Source: Burkholderiales bacterium 39-55-53 (lineage in GTDB: Bacteria; Pseudomonadota; Gammaproteobacteria; Burkholderiales; Burkholderiaceae_C). Taken from it: a stretch of 37,816 bases of DNA. This document shows, piece by piece, positions 15,974 to 27,421 of this stretch. Under the pieces are notes generated by a model. The model did not search any database. It worked only from the letters and a program-made list of their open reading frames with translations, and was not told the DNA's origin. The stretch is taken from contig NCJK01000008.1 in the NCBI GenBank assembly GCA_002282445.1, positions 1-37,816 of the forward strand. Reading direction: 5' to 3'. A program made the translations under genes and the position numbers. Within the stretch, counting starts at the first letter, position 1; each line of letters begins with the position of its first letter.

Positions 15974-18073
15974 TTAACGTGCGCCGCTCGCCACTGGCTT
16001 TGCCACACCAGCAGTACTTGTAGCACTAGCAGGCTTGGAAGCTGCGGATGCAGGTTTGGCGGCAGCTGATGCTGCTTTTTCAGCGGCCGACGCTGCTGCA
16101 ATCGGCTCTTCGACAGCCAACTCTGCAGCTTTAGGAGGCCATGGCACGCTGGCCACCGGGCGAGGCTTGCCAATGGGGCGTGTGGCTTGTCCTTTTTGCA
16201 CAGCGTCGATGTCTTCTTGCGAGGGATATTGACCCATGATCACGAAGTCGAACACGCGTCGCGCAATCGGTGCCGCGCTTTGCGCACCAAAGCCTCCGTT
16301 TTCAACCACCATGGCCAAAGCCACTTTGGGATCATCGGCGGGGGCAAAAGCGACAAACAAGGCATGGTCACGCAAGCGTTCGTCAATCGCCGCTGCGTTG
16401 TATTTTTCGTTTTGCTTGATCGTGAACACTTGAGCCGTGCCCGTCTTGCCAGCACTCACATACTGGGCACCGATAAAGCTGGTGGCTGAGGTCCCCTCAA
16501 TGTTCACCCCGACCATCGACTTCTTAATGATTTCTAGATGCTCTGGCAAAAGCGATAGTTGCCCAATGGGCTCTTTGGCGACATAGGTGGTCTCTTTGGT
16601 TTCAACGTCCACCACTTCTCGCACCAAGTGTGGCTTCATTTTCAACCCATTGTTGGCCACCGTTCCCATGGCATGCGCTACCTGCAACATGGTGAAGTTG
16701 TTGTAACCCTGACCAATACCCAGCGAGATGGTTTCGCCTGCATACCAGCGTTGCTGCTCTGGCTTTTTATAGGTTGTGCGCTTCCACTCCGTAGAGGGCA
16801 ATACGCCACGTGACTCACCCAAAATATCAATGCCGGTGATCTGACCAAAACCTAACGGCTTCATTTGGTCGTGCATCAAATCCACGCCCATGTCACGCGC
16901 CAGCAAGTAGTAATAGGTGTCGCACGACTCAACGATGGACTTGTACATGTCTACCGTGCCATGGCCGCCTTCTTTGTCGTCGCGAAACTTGTGGTTGCCA
17001 AACATGAAGTAACCGGGGTCAGAAATAGCCGCTTTTTCTGTTCGCTTGCCTGTTTGCAAAGCCGCCAAGGCCATGAACGGTTTGTAGGTTGATCCTGGTG
17101 GATAAGTACCGCGCAACGCTCGGTTGAGCAAAGGCTTGTCAGGCGACTCATTCAATGCCGTCCAGTTTTCAGAATCAATGCCGTCCACAAATAAGTTGGG
17201 GTCAAACGTAGGCTTACTCACGAAGGCCAGCACTTCACCCGTTTTTGGGTCGAGCGCCACCAATGCACCGCGTCGCTTGCCATACAAGTCTTCCACCAAC
17301 TTTTGCAGCTTGATGTCAATCGACAAGACCACGCTGTTGCCAGGAATCGCTTGACTGCTGTTGAGGCGACGCACGGCGCGGCCACCTGCCGAGGTTTCCA
17401 TCTGTTGCACACCCGTTGTGCCGTGCAATTGCTTTTCGTAACTTTGCTCAACGCCTAGCTTGCCGATGTAGTCCGTGCCACGGTAGTTGCCTGCGTCTTC
17501 CGACTCTTCGATCTTGCCTTTTTCCGTCTGGTTGATACGACCGATGTAGCCAATCACATGGCTGGCCAATTGGTTGTACGGGTAGTTGCGGAACAAACGC
17601 GCGCGAATTTCAACGCCAGGAAAACGGTAGCGCTGCGCTGCAAAACGAGCCACCTCTTCGTCCGTCAAGCGGTTGCGAATTGGCACAGATTCAAAACTCT
17701 TGGATTCGCCCAGTTGCTTTTTAAAGCGGCGTTTGTCGCGGGCTTGAATATCAATCACACCTGAGAGCTGCTCAATCACCTCTTCAAGCGGAGCCACGAC
17801 TTTGGATGCAGTAATTTCTAAGGTGTAGGCCGAATAGTTGGTGGCCAATACAACGCCATTGCGATCCATGATGACGCCACGGTTGGGCACGATGGGCACG
17901 ATGGACGTGCGATTGTTCTCCGCTTGCGCATTGAGCTCGTCGTAGCGCACCACTTGCAAATAAAACAAACGAAGTGCAAGCAAGCCAAACAAAACCAAAA
18001 TCGCGGCCACCACCACCACCATGCGCGACCTGAAACGTCGCAGGTCGGACTCGATGTCGCGAATCACCCTCAT
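15974..18073 (-). CDS. mrdA: Penicillin-binding protein 2 (peptidoglycan transpeptidase)
   Basis: PBP2 crosslinks peptidoglycan during rod elongation, working with RodA and MreBCD. One N-terminal membrane anchor (about 19-40) precedes the pedestal domain (about 60-240) and the transpeptidase domain. Catalytic motifs are STYK (328-331), SCD (383-385) and KTGTAQ (543-548), with GTYPPGST before the first. At 699 residues it is longer than the 633-residue E. coli protein. The surplus is a C-terminal tail from about 630, rich in Ala, Pro, Lys and Ser with repeated AASKPASA-like units. Its ATG overlaps the mreD stop by 4 bases. No rodA follows; the next gene is convergent. Confidence 0.97.
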   Translation of the reverse strand: MRVIRDIESDLRRFRSRMVVVVAAILVLFGLLALRLFYLQVVRYDELNAQAENNRTSIVPIVPNRGVIMDRNGVVLATNYSAYTLEITASKVVAPLEEVIEQLSGVIDIQARDKRRFKKQLGESKSFESVPIRNRLTDEEVARFAAQRYRFPGVEIRARLFRNYPYNQLASHVIGYIGRINQTEKGKIEESEDAGNYRGTDYIGKLGVEQSYEKQLHGTTGVQQMETSAGGRAVRRLNSSQAIPGNSVVLSIDIKLQKLVEDLYGKRRGALVALDPKTGEVLAFVSKPTFDPNLFVDGIDSENWTALNESPDKPLLNRALRGTYPPGSTYKPFMALAALQTGKRTEKAAISDPGYFMFGNHKFRDDKEGGHGTVDMYKSIVESCDTYYYLLARDMGVDLMHDQMKPLGFGQITGIDILGESRGVLPSTEWKRTTYKKPEQQRWYAGETISLGIGQGYNNFTMLQVAHAMGTVANNGLKMKPHLVREVVDVETKETTYVAKEPIGQLSLLPEHLEIIKKSMVGVNIEGTSATSFIGAQYVSAGKTGTAQVFTIKQNEKYNAAAIDERLRDHALFVAFAPADDPKVALAMVVENGGFGAQSAAPIARRVFDFVIMGQYPSQEDIDAVQKGQATRPIGKPRPVASVPWPPKAAELAVEEPIAAASAAEKAASAAAKPASAASKPASATSTAGVAKPVASGAR

Positions 18074-18600
18074 AGCGGTCGGTTCGCGTCAGGGTTGGGG
18101 GCGCGGCGCTGTGGCGCTAACAAGAAAACGCTGATGACGGGCCACAACAAAGCCTCGAGCAGCGGCGCCAAGAAAATCATCCAACCTGGGAACAAGGCAC
18201 CTGACATCATGCGCACAAACAACTCCAAGCCATGCGCCACTGCAAACAGTGGCAGCACTTGCATGGCCTGAGAGGGCACAGTGAACCAAAGCAAGCGTCG
18301 ATGCACCATGATGGCCATGAAGCCCAAAGCGGTATAGCTCAAGGCATGCTGCCCCATCAATGCGGATTGGTGCACATCCGTGGCTACGCCAAAAAAGAAA
18401 GCCACGCCAATCCCCACCATCCGTGGCTGATGCACGCACCAAAACACCAGCACCAGTGCCAAGAAGTCTGGCATCCACGCCGCATTGCCAACCATGCTGA
18501 TGTTGACCACCATGTTGGCAAATAATGCAGCCAAAAGCGTGAACAAAATGAACAGGGGATTGGCTGGCAACAACAACTGTTGGCCGCGAGGCATGATCAT
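18070..18600 (-). CDS. mreD: Rod shape-determining protein MreD
   Basis: MreD is an integral membrane part of the elongasome that binds MreC and PBP2/RodA. The 176-residue product has five to six hydrophobic segments, including FILFTLLAALFANMVV and LVLVFWCVHQPRMVGIGVAF. The FFFGVATDVHQSALMGQHAL segment is characteristic of MreD (FxxGLxxDxxxxxxxGxxxL pattern). It overlaps the mreC stop and the mrdA start by 4 bases each, so translation is coupled across the cluster. Confidence 0.95.
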   Translation of the reverse strand: MIMPRGQQLLLPANPLFILFTLLAALFANMVVNISMVGNAAWMPDFLALVLVFWCVHQPRMVGIGVAFFFGVATDVHQSALMGQHALSYTALGFMAIMVHRRLLWFTVPSQAMQVLPLFAVAHGLELFVRMMSGALFPGWMIFLAPLLEALLWPVISVFLLAPQRRAPNPDANRPL

Positions 18601-19517
18601 CGACGGCCTCCTTTTTGCGCGGCCACAGGGTGCAGCTTTTCAATCTGAGGACGCGGTGGCAATTGGTCAGTCAACGGATCCAAAACCATCACATGTCGTG
18701 CACCTTGAACACGACCCACAGGCTCACACAAAATGCGCGCAAACGCAGTTTCGGCACGACGCTCCACCTTGGTGACCTTGCCAATCAATACACCTGCCGG
18801 ATAAATACCGTCTACGCCACTGGTAGACAACATGTCGCCCACTTCAATGTCAGCGTTGGTTGCCATGAAGCGCAGTTCCAGCAAAGGCGCGCCACCTGAT
18901 TCGCCGTAGGCCACACCTCGCGCACCGGTTCGGGTGTTGAGCACTGGGATGGAATGTTCACGGTCCGTCACCAGCGTTACTTCGCTCATCAGAGGTAAGA
19001 CATGGGTAACTTGCCCCAACATTCCGTGCTCATCCATCACAGGCGAGCCCGTCTTGATGCCATCCGTCATGCCTTTGTCAATGATGAGCTTGCGGGTGTA
19101 AGGGTCAGCAGCGTCGTACAAGACCTCGGCAGCTTGGCCTTTGGTGTCAAGCCGTTTGCTCAGGCTCAACAATTCGCGCAGTTGTTTATTTTCCAGCGCC
19201 AGTTGCTCGACTTGCCCCGAACGACGAGCTTGAACCAAAAGCTGTTCACGCGCCTCACGCTCTGAGGTCTGTGCCACATCACGCGCCTCAAAATACTCAG
19301 ACGAAAACTCCGCCAACGCCTGAGGTCGCATGGCCAACCACTGCACGGGGTAAAGCACCACTGACAAAGTGGCACGCAAGGGCTGTGTGACACCAAAACG
19401 CACGTCAGCCACCATCAACAGCACCGACAAGGCGCTGAAGAAAAGCAATTTGGAGACGGCTGAAGGGCCTTGCTTGAAGAAGGCCGGGGGGGAGCGGTCG
19501 AGGGTGCCCAGTGGCAC
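18597..19517 (-). CDS. mreC: Rod shape-determining protein MreC
   Basis: MreC is a bitopic periplasmic scaffold that activates PBP2. The 306-residue product has a short cytoplasmic N-terminus, one membrane segment (about 22-40), a coiled coil (about 70-115, with EREAREQLLVQARRSGQVEQ) and two beta-barrel subdomains with GxxDGIKTGSPVMDEHGMLG and STSGVDGIYPAGVLIGKV, both family hallmarks. It follows mreB closely (4 bases between the mreB stop and the mreC start) and overlaps mreD. Confidence 0.96.
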   Translation of the reverse strand: MPLGTLDRSPPAFFKQGPSAVSKLLFFSALSVLLMVADVRFGVTQPLRATLSVVLYPVQWLAMRPQALAEFSSEYFEARDVAQTSEREAREQLLVQARRSGQVEQLALENKQLRELLSLSKRLDTKGQAAEVLYDAADPYTRKLIIDKGMTDGIKTGSPVMDEHGMLGQVTHVLPLMSEVTLVTDREHSIPVLNTRTGARGVAYGESGGAPLLELRFMATNADIEVGDMLSTSGVDGIYPAGVLIGKVTKVERRAETAFARILCEPVGRVQGARHVMVLDPLTDQLPPRPQIEKLHPVAAQKGGRR

Positions 19518-19521
19518 TTAA

Positions 19522-20963
<1,442 letters not shown>

Positions 20964-20973
20964 GGCCCAGACC

Positions 20974-22455
20974 ATGACCCAATTGCACAACATGACCGTG
21001 GCCCAACTGGCCCAAACGCTCAAAACCAAACAAGCCAGCGCTGTCGAAGTGGCCACAGCCTTTTTGGCCCGCACGGGTGGCAACCCACACAACGCGTTTT
21101 TGGACATCAACAGCGAAGTCACGCTGGCCCAAGCCCAAGCCAGCGATGCCCGCATTGCTGCTGGCACGGCGGGCGCGCTGGAAGGCGTGCCAATTGCGCA
21201 CAAAGACGTGTTTGTGACCCGCGACTTTGCCACCACTGCTGGCTCCAAAATTCTCAGCGGCTATCGATCGCCGTTTGATGCCACAGTCGTGCAAAAGCTC
21301 GGCGCTGGCGTGAACGCACAAGGCGGCGCTGGCATGGTGAGTTTGGGCAAGGTCAATTGCGACGAGTTCGCCATGGGCTCTGCCAACGAAAATTCCGCCT
21401 ACGGCGCGGTAACTAACCCGTGGGACACCTCGCGCGTTCCTGGCGGCTCCTCCGGCGGCAGCGCTGCGGCTGTGGCTGCACGTTTGGCGCCTGCCGCGAC
21501 GGGCACCGACACCGGCGGCTCGATTCGCCAACCCGCCAGCTTTTGCGGCATCACCGGCATTAAGCCGACCTATGGCCGCGCCAGTCGCTACGGCATGATT
21601 GCCTACGCATCGAGCCTCGACCAAGCAGGCCCCATGGCCCGCACGGCAGAAGACTGCGCGTTGTTGCTCAGCGCCATGTGCGGTGCCGATTTAGACCGCG
21701 ATTCCACGTCGCTCGATGTACCAGCTGAAAACTTCTCAGCCAAGCTTGGCGACAACTTGCTTGGGCTTCGCATTGGCATTCCCAAAGAGTTTTTTGGCGA
21801 AGGCCTCGCTGCTGACGTACGCACGGCCATTGATGCAGCGCTCAAAACGCTGGAAGCTCAAGGCGCCAAGCTTGTGCCCATCACCTTGCCACGCACTGAG
21901 TTGGCCATCCCCGTGTACTACATCATTGCGCCCGCCGAAGCGAGCTCGAACCTGAGCCGCTTTGATGGTGTGAAGTTTGGCCATCGCGCTTCAGCGTACA
22001 CCGACCTCGTGAGCATGTACAAAAAGACACGCGCCGAAGGCTTTGGCGAAGAAGTCAAACGCCGCATCATGACCGGCGCGTATGTGCTGAGCCACGGCTA
22101 TTACGACGCGTATTACCTACAAGCCCAAAAAATTCGCCGCATGATTGCGGACGATTTCCAACGCGCGTTTGCCGAGTGCGATGTCATCGCCGGGCCCGTC
22201 GCCCCCTCGGTTGCATGGAAACTGGGCAACAACGCCAGCGACCCGTTGGCTGACTACTTGGCCGACATCTTTACCCTGCCCGCTTCACTGGCAGGCTTGC
22301 CCGGCATGAGCATTCCTGTGGGCTTTGGCGAAGGCCATATGCCTGTGGGCATGCAGCTCATTGGCAATTATTTACAAGAAGCACGTTTGTTGAACGTCGC
22401 ACACCAATATCAATTGGCCACTGACCATCACCTCCAACAACCGGAGGGCATCTGA
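20974..22455 (+). CDS. gatA: Asp-tRNA(Asn)/Glu-tRNA(Gln) amidotransferase subunit A
   Basis: GatA is the glutaminase/amidase subunit that releases ammonia for GatB. The 493-residue amidase-signature enzyme has Lys77 in IAHKDVF, the cis-serine Ser159 in [10 protein letters not shown] and nucleophile Ser183 in [16 protein letters not shown]; the 24-residue spacing of the two serines matches the family. The ATG at 20974, 10 bases after the gatC stop, has an AAGG site. A TTG at 20956 that overlaps the gatC stop would add six residues and is a credible alternative. gatB starts 1 base after its stop. Confidence 0.97.
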   Translation: MTQLHNMTVAQLAQTLKTKQASAVEVATAFLARTGGNPHNAFLDINSEVTLAQAQASDARIAAGTAGALEGVPIAHKDVFVTRDFATTAGSKILSGYRSPFDATVVQKLGAGVNAQGGAGMVSLGKVNCDEFAMGSANENSAYGAVTNPWDTSRVPGGSSGGSAAAVAARLAPAATGTDTGGSIRQPASFCGITGIKPTYGRASRYGMIAYASSLDQAGPMARTAEDCALLLSAMCGADLDRDSTSLDVPAENFSAKLGDNLLGLRIGIPKEFFGEGLAADVRTAIDAALKTLEAQGAKLVPITLPRTELAIPVYYIIAPAEASSNLSRFDGVKFGHRASAYTDLVSMYKKTRAEGFGEEVKRRIMTGAYVLSHGYYDAYYLQAQKIRRMIADDFQRAFAECDVIAGPVAPSVAWKLGNNASDPLADYLADIFTLPASLAGLPGMSIPVGFGEGHMPVGMQLIGNYLQEARLLNVAHQYQLATDHHLQQPEGI

Positions 22456-22456
22456 A

Positions 22457-23911
22457 ATGACCGCTAAATTAGTTCAAGGCTACGAAGTCGTCATTGGCTT
22501 CGAAACACACGCCCAACTCTCCACGAAGAGCAAAATTTTCAGCCGCGCCTCGGTGGCCTTCGGCGCAGAACCCAACACGCAAGCATGCGCAGTGGACATG
22601 GCCCTGCCCGGCACACTGCCCGTGATGAACATGGGCGCAGTCGAGCGCGCGATTGAGTTTGGCTTGGGCGTCAACGCGCACATTGCCGAGCGCAGCATCT
22701 TTGCGCGCAAAAACTACTTCTACCCCGACTTGCCCAAGGGCTACCAAATCAGCCAGTTTGAAATTCCGGTGGTGCAAGGAGGCGAGGTGTCGTTCTTCTT
22801 GGAAGTTGGCAAAGAGACCGTGCATAAAACTGTGCGCTTAGAGCGTGCCCACCTTGAAGAAGATGCGGGCAAATCGCTGCACGAAGATTTCATTGGCCAA
22901 TCTGGCATCGACTTGAACCGTGCAGGTACCCCTCTGCTAGAAATCGTCACCCAACCCGACATGCGCAGCAGCGAAGAAGCTGTGGCTTACGCCAAAGAGT
23001 TGCACAAAATCGTCACTTGGATTGGCATTTGCGACGGCAACATGCAAGAAGGCTCGTTCCGTTGTGACGCGAACGTTTCTGTGCGCAAGCCTGGCGCGCC
23101 TTTGGGCACGCGCCGCGAGATCAAGAACTTGAACAGCTTCAAGTTCATGCAACAAGCCATCGACTACGAAGTGCGTTGGCAAATCGACCAAATCGAAGAC
23201 GGCCACACCATCGAACAAGCTACTGTATTGTTTGACCCAGACACGGGCGAAACCCGCGCCATGCGCACCAAAGAGGATGCGGCGGATTACCGTTATTTCC
23301 CCGACCCTGACCTGCCACCTTTGGTGATTGGTCGCGATTGGGTGGAACGCGTGAGAAGCGAAATGGCTGAGTTGCCTCGAGTGATGGCAGAGCGTTTCGT
23401 CAAAGACTACGCACTGCCTGAATACGATGCCACGCAACTCACACAAAGCAAAGCCGCTGCTGCCTACTTTGAAGCCACGGCCAAAGCCTGCGGCCAACCA
23501 AAGTTAGCAAGCAACTGGATCATGGGCGAAGTATCTCGCCGCTTGAACAGCGGTGAAGTGACGTTTGACAGCATCCCCGTCAGCGCCGCACAACTGGGCG
23601 CGTTGATCAGCCGCATCAGCGACAACACCATCAGCAACAGCGCTGCGCGCCAAGTGTTTGAAGGTTTGTGGAATGGCGAAGGCGAAGTTGACGCCATCAT
23701 CGAATCCAAAGGCCTCAAACAAATCAACGACACCGGCGCCATTGAAGCCATCATCGACGAAGTGTTGGCCGCCAATCCCAAGAACGTGGAAGAGTTCAAG
23801 GCGGGCAACGCCAAAGCTTTGAACGGTTTGGTCGGCCCCATCATGAAGGCTAGCAAGGGCAAAGCCAACCCTGCGCAAGTGAACGAACTGCTGATGAAGA
23901 AACTCAGCTGA
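22457..23911 (+). CDS. gatB: Asp-tRNA(Asn)/Glu-tRNA(Gln) amidotransferase subunit B
   Basis: GatB binds the misacylated tRNA, phosphorylates the Glu or Asp side chain and accepts ammonia from GatA. The 484-residue product begins with [18 protein letters not shown], contains [20 protein letters not shown] and [20 protein letters not shown], and ends with the GatB/YqeY tail ([16 protein letters not shown]). All of these are standard. It is the last gene of gatCAB and ends at a strong terminator shared with pyrE. Confidence 0.98.
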   Translation: MTAKLVQGYEVVIGFETHAQLSTKSKIFSRASVAFGAEPNTQACAVDMALPGTLPVMNMGAVERAIEFGLGVNAHIAERSIFARKNYFYPDLPKGYQISQFEIPVVQGGEVSFFLEVGKETVHKTVRLERAHLEEDAGKSLHEDFIGQSGIDLNRAGTPLLEIVTQPDMRSSEEAVAYAKELHKIVTWIGICDGNMQEGSFRCDANVSVRKPGAPLGTRREIKNLNSFKFMQQAIDYEVRWQIDQIEDGHTIEQATVLFDPDTGETRAMRTKEDAADYRYFPDPDLPPLVIGRDWVERVRSEMAELPRVMAERFVKDYALPEYDATQLTQSKAAAAYFEATAKACGQPKLASNWIMGEVSRRLNSGEVTFDSIPVSAAQLGALISRISDNTISNSAARQVFEGLWNGEGEVDAIIESKGLKQINDTGAIEAIIDEVLAANPKNVEEFKAGNAKALNGLVGPIMKASKGKANPAQVNELLMKKLS

Positions 23912-23928
23912 TCAGCGTGCTGCGCACC

Positions 23929-23963
23929 AAGACAAAGGGCCGCATAGCGGCCCTTTGTCTTTT
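23929..23963. terminator. Bidirectional terminator between gatB and pyrE
   Basis: AAGACAAAGGGCCGC and its perfect complement form 15-base arms around an ATA loop. The plus side continues into TT, and the A-rich left arm supplies T residues in the minus direction. It serves the convergent gatB and pyrE genes. Confidence 0.88.
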
Positions 23964-23980
23964 GCATCAGCGCAATGTTT

Positions 23981-24679
23981 TTACTTCACACCGTAGCGCT
24001 CACGATATGCCTGTGTGCGTGCCAAGTGCTCGCCCATCGCGTTACCGTTTTGCGTGTTCAAGTACGTGAGTAAATCACTCAACTCAGCAATCGCGCACAC
24101 CTGTAAACCTACCTGCTCGCGCACGTATTGCACGGCGCTGTAGGGCACGTCTTTGGTCGAGCCATCGGCTTGTTTTTCGGTGGCCATTTCTTGGCGGTCC
24201 AACGCAATTGCCACGGCGTGTGGTGTTGCGCCTGCTGCTTTGATGAGGGCAATCGATTCACGTGCGGCTGTGCCCGCGCTCATCACATCGTCGACGATCA
24301 ACACGCGGCCTTTGAGGGGCGCGCCCACCAAGCTGCCGCCTTCGCCGTGGTCTTTGGCTTCTTTGCGGTTGTAGGCAAAGGGGACGTTCTTGCCCAAACG
24401 TGCCAGCTCAATCGCCACGGCAGCACCCAATGGAATGCCTTTGTAAGCGGGGCCAAAAATCATGTCGAACTCGATGCCGCTTTGCACCAAGCGCTGTGCG
24501 TAAAAGCTGGCGAGCTTGCCTAACTTCGCGCCGTCGTCAAACAAACCGGCGTTGAAGAAGTAAGGGCTCATGCGGCCCGCTTTGGTTTTGAACTCCCCAA
24601 ATTTCAGTACGCCACAATCCAGCGAAAATTGCACAAATTCTTGTGCCAACGCATCGTTGGCAGCCGCACTCTTACTCAT
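23981..24679 (-). CDS. pyrE: Orotate phosphoribosyltransferase
   Basis: PyrE joins orotate and PRPP to form OMP in pyrimidine synthesis. The 232-residue product has the early FKTKAGRMSPYFFNAGLFDDG block that contacts orotate, the FGPAYKGIPLG loop, the mobile KEAKDHGEGG loop and the PRPP-binding VLIVDDVMSAGTAARES. The ATG at 24679 has GGGGAA-type purines upstream (AATTTCCCC on the plus strand). It is divergent from xthA, with only 11 bases between the start codons, so each promoter must lie within or very near the other gene. Confidence 0.97.
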   Translation of the reverse strand: MSKSAAANDALAQEFVQFSLDCGVLKFGEFKTKAGRMSPYFFNAGLFDDGAKLGKLASFYAQRLVQSGIEFDMIFGPAYKGIPLGAAVAIELARLGKNVPFAYNRKEAKDHGEGGSLVGAPLKGRVLIVDDVMSAGTAARESIALIKAAGATPHAVAIALDRQEMATEKQADGSTKDVPYSAVQYVREQVGLQVCAIAELSDLLTYLNTQNGNAMGEHLARTQAYRERYGVK

Positions 24680-24690
24680 GGGGAAATTCC

Positions 24691-25482
24691 TTGTTCAAAC
24701 TAACCAGCCTCAACCTCAACGGCATTCGTTCGGCCGCCCGCAAGGGCGTGGAAGCTTGGCTCGAAAAAGCCAGCCCTGATTGTATTTGCGTCCAAGAAAT
24801 CAAAGCCCAAGCACCAGACATCGAAGGCAACTTCGACACCTTGGCAGGATTGAAAGGTCACTTTCACTACGCCGAGAAGAAAGGCTACTCGGGCGTGGGC
24901 GTTTACACCAAGCACGAGCCCAGCGACGTGATCGTTGGGTTTGACGGCGGCGAGTTCGACGCAGAAGGCCGCTACATCGAGCTGCGTTTTGACACGCCCA
25001 CACAAAAACTGTCGATCATTAGCAGCTACTTTCCCAGCGGCTCATCCGGCCCTGAGCGCCAAGAAGCCAAGTACCGTTTCCTAGATGCGATGTATCCACA
25101 CCTACAAGCTTTGAAGAACGGACGTGAATTTGTACTGTGTGGTGACATCAACATCGCCCACAAAGAAGGTGACCTAAAGAACTGGAAAGGCAACCAAAAG
25201 AACAGCGGCTTCTTGCCCGAGGAGCGCGCATGGATGACACGACTCACCACCGAAGGTGGCATCGTCGATGTGTATCGCCAACTGCAACCCGACACCACAG
25301 ACGCTTGCTACACCTGGTGGAGCAACCGCGGCCAAGCTTACGCCAACAATGTGGGTTGGCGTTTGGACTACCACTTGGCTACGCCGGCGGTGTCGGCCCT
25401 GGCTTTCACCGATGCAATTTACAAAGACGAAAAGTTTTCAGACCACGCTCCAATTACCATTTCGTACAAAGATTTAATTTAA
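24691..25482 (+). CDS. xthA: Exodeoxyribonuclease III (AP endonuclease)
   Basis: XthA nicks DNA at abasic sites and removes 3' blocking groups and 3' nucleotides. The 263-residue product has metal-binding Glu in VQEIKAQ, GYSGVGVYTK, the DINIAHKEGDLKNWKGN active-site block and the terminal SDHAPI. The start is taken as the TTG at 24691: it gives the family N-terminus (M)FKLTSLNLNGIRSA and has GGGGA 7 bases upstream. An upstream in-frame ATG at 24643 would lie inside pyrE. Its stop overlaps the tctA stop on the other strand, with no room for a terminator. Confidence 0.95.
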   Translation: MFKLTSLNLNGIRSAARKGVEAWLEKASPDCICVQEIKAQAPDIEGNFDTLAGLKGHFHYAEKKGYSGVGVYTKHEPSDVIVGFDGGEFDAEGRYIELRFDTPTQKLSIISSYFPSGSSGPERQEAKYRFLDAMYPHLQALKNGREFVLCGDINIAHKEGDLKNWKGNQKNSGFLPEERAWMTRLTTEGGIVDVYRQLQPDTTDACYTWWSNRGQAYANNVGWRLDYHLATPAVSALAFTDAIYKDEKFSDHAPITISYKDLI

Positions 25483-26972
25483 ATTTTTTGGTGGGCATGC
25501 CAACGCAACAGCGGGGGCACCAGCACCATCAAGACAGCCGAGAACCACAAGCCTTGACTTATCGGACTTTCTATCAATATTCCCATCTCCCCATTGGTCA
25601 TTGATAAAGCCCGACGAAGGTTTTGCTCCATCATGTCACCCAGCACAAAGCCCAGTATCAATGGTGCCATCGGCACTCCTTGTTTTCGCAAGACATAACC
25701 CACTACGCCAAAGCATGTCATGAGCAACAAGTCAAATGTTGTGGCATGAACAGAGAACACACCAATCGCGCTGACAGCCAAAATGCCCGGCACCAGAAGC
25801 CATTGGGGCAAACGCAACACTCGAGTGAACACGCCAACCATCGGGATATTGATGATCAGCAGCATCACGTTGGCAATAAACAAGGACGCAATCAACCCCC
25901 ACACCAGTGTCGGGTTTTGTGAAAACAAAGCTGGACCGGGTGTGATGTTGTACAGAGACAATGCACCCACCATTACTGCGGTGGTCCCTGAACCTGGCAC
26001 TCCCAAAGTCAGCATTGGAACAAATGATCCAGCCGCAGACGCGTTGTTAGCAGCTTCGGGTGCAGCGACGCCACGAATATCGCCTTCGCCAAAATGACCG
26101 TCATTGCCTGCCATCCGTTTTTCCATGGCATATGCCATCGCACTAGCTATCGTCGCACCAGCACCTGGTAATACACCCACGACAAACCCTAAAACTGACG
26201 ATCTCAACGTCCCCCAACCTGTCTGCACCATCTCTTTGAAATTAAACAATGCTCTTCCCGTGACCTTTATCAAGCCTTCGCTCTTGTAATGCTGCTCAAG
26301 CATTAACAAAATTTCGCTTATCGAGAAGACGCCAATCACTACCACGATAAATTGGATGCCATCTGACAAATGCAAGTTGTCACCTGTGAAGCGGTATACG
26401 CCAGAATTCGAATCCAAACCTACGGTTGACAATGACAAGCCCAACACCGCAGCCAGTGCGGCTTTCAAAGGCGCATCACCCATCAAACCAGTGATGCAAG
26501 CGAATGCAAAGCACATTAATGCGAAGTACTCTGCTGGACCGAAGGCCAAAGCCCATCGCGCCAACAGCGGCGCAAACAACACGATGCCAACGGTTGCCAC
26601 TACAGAGCCAACAAAAGAGCTCCAAGCAGAAATCGACAAAGCCACACCACCCATACCTTTTTGAGCCATGGGGTAGCCGTCTAATGCTGTCATGATCGCA
26701 CCTGCGTCACCAGGTACGTTCAGCAGGATCGATGAAATACGTCCACCATACTCACATCCCATATATACAGCCGCCAACAGGATGAGCGCTGTTTCAGGCG
26801 GTAGCTTCAATGCGAATGCCAACGGCATCAAGATTGCCACGCCATTGATCGGTCCCAAACCTGGCAGCATGCCTACAACTGTGCCAATAAATGCACCTAG
26901 AGCAGCCACAGCCAAATTTTCTGGTGTCAACGCGACAGAAAATCCTGCCAATAAATATTGAAGCGTGTCCAT
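25479..26972 (-). CDS. tctA: Tripartite tricarboxylate transporter, large permease TctA
   Basis: TctA is the large membrane subunit that moves citrate-like acids with sodium or protons. The 497-residue product has about twelve hydrophobic segments and the paired family motifs: AALGAFIGTVVGMLPGLGPING near the N-terminus and SSVLGFVVGVLPGAGATIAS in the middle. GVPGSGTTAVMVGAL follows. The ATG at 26972 shares one base with the tctB stop (TGATG), so translation is coupled. The stop codon overlaps that of xthA. Actual substrate in this family ranges over citrate, tartrate, itaconate, terephthalate and others, so it is open here. Confidence 0.96.
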   Translation of the reverse strand: MDTLQYLLAGFSVALTPENLAVAALGAFIGTVVGMLPGLGPINGVAILMPLAFALKLPPETALILLAAVYMGCEYGGRISSILLNVPGDAGAIMTALDGYPMAQKGMGGVALSISAWSSFVGSVVATVGIVLFAPLLARWALAFGPAEYFALMCFAFACITGLMGDAPLKAALAAVLGLSLSTVGLDSNSGVYRFTGDNLHLSDGIQFIVVVIGVFSISEILLMLEQHYKSEGLIKVTGRALFNFKEMVQTGWGTLRSSVLGFVVGVLPGAGATIASAMAYAMEKRMAGNDGHFGEGDIRGVAAPEAANNASAAGSFVPMLTLGVPGSGTTAVMVGALSLYNITPGPALFSQNPTLVWGLIASLFIANVMLLIINIPMVGVFTRVLRLPQWLLVPGILAVSAIGVFSVHATTFDLLLMTCFGVVGYVLRKQGVPMAPLILGFVLGDMMEQNLRRALSMTNGEMGILIESPISQGLWFSAVLMVLVPPLLRWHAHQKI

Positions 26973-27421
26973 CAACGCCCCCCTAATACGATGGCCAGCA
27001 TGCCGCTTGGTAGCACCACGTCAAGCACTTTGTCAAAGATTACAAAAAGCACCAAGCCTAAACCTAGCCCGCCCATCAACGCTTGCTTCCAAGCCCCGCC
27101 AAAAGCGATACCAACAGGGATGGCCATGACAGTGGTTGCCAAAGTAAAGCCTAACCATTCAAACAACGCAGCGTACGCACCTACTGCCAAAACCACCCAT
27201 ACGATGGGTTTGAGTTGAGTTGCCGATAGTCCAAAGCCATTCGAGCTGGGGCGAATTGCCAACCAAATGCCCATTGCCATCATCAGCACTGACAACAATA
27301 GCGGAAAGGCCCGCGGACCAACCGGCTCATATGAAATAGCGGCTGCATAACCTTGAGCTGCCCACGCCATTGCTGCACCTATCAGAATGCATGCGATACC
27401 AAGAAATCGATCACTCATCAT
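26972..27421 (-). CDS. tctB: Tripartite tricarboxylate transporter, small permease TctB
   Basis: TctB is the small membrane subunit of the TTT system. The 149-residue product has four hydrophobic segments with the family features: an early GIACILIGAAMAWAAQGY, then YEPVGPRAFPLLLSVLMMAMGIWL, and two C-terminal segments. TctB proteins are poorly conserved, but the position between tctC and tctA, with 4-base (ATGA) and 1-base overlaps, settles the call. Confidence 0.94.
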   Translation of the reverse strand: MMSDRFLGIACILIGAAMAWAAQGYAAAISYEPVGPRAFPLLLSVLMMAMGIWLAIRPSSNGFGLSATQLKPIVWVVLAVGAYAALFEWLGFTLATTVMAIPVGIAFGGAWKQALMGGLGLGLVLFVIFDKVLDVVLPSGMLAIVLGGR

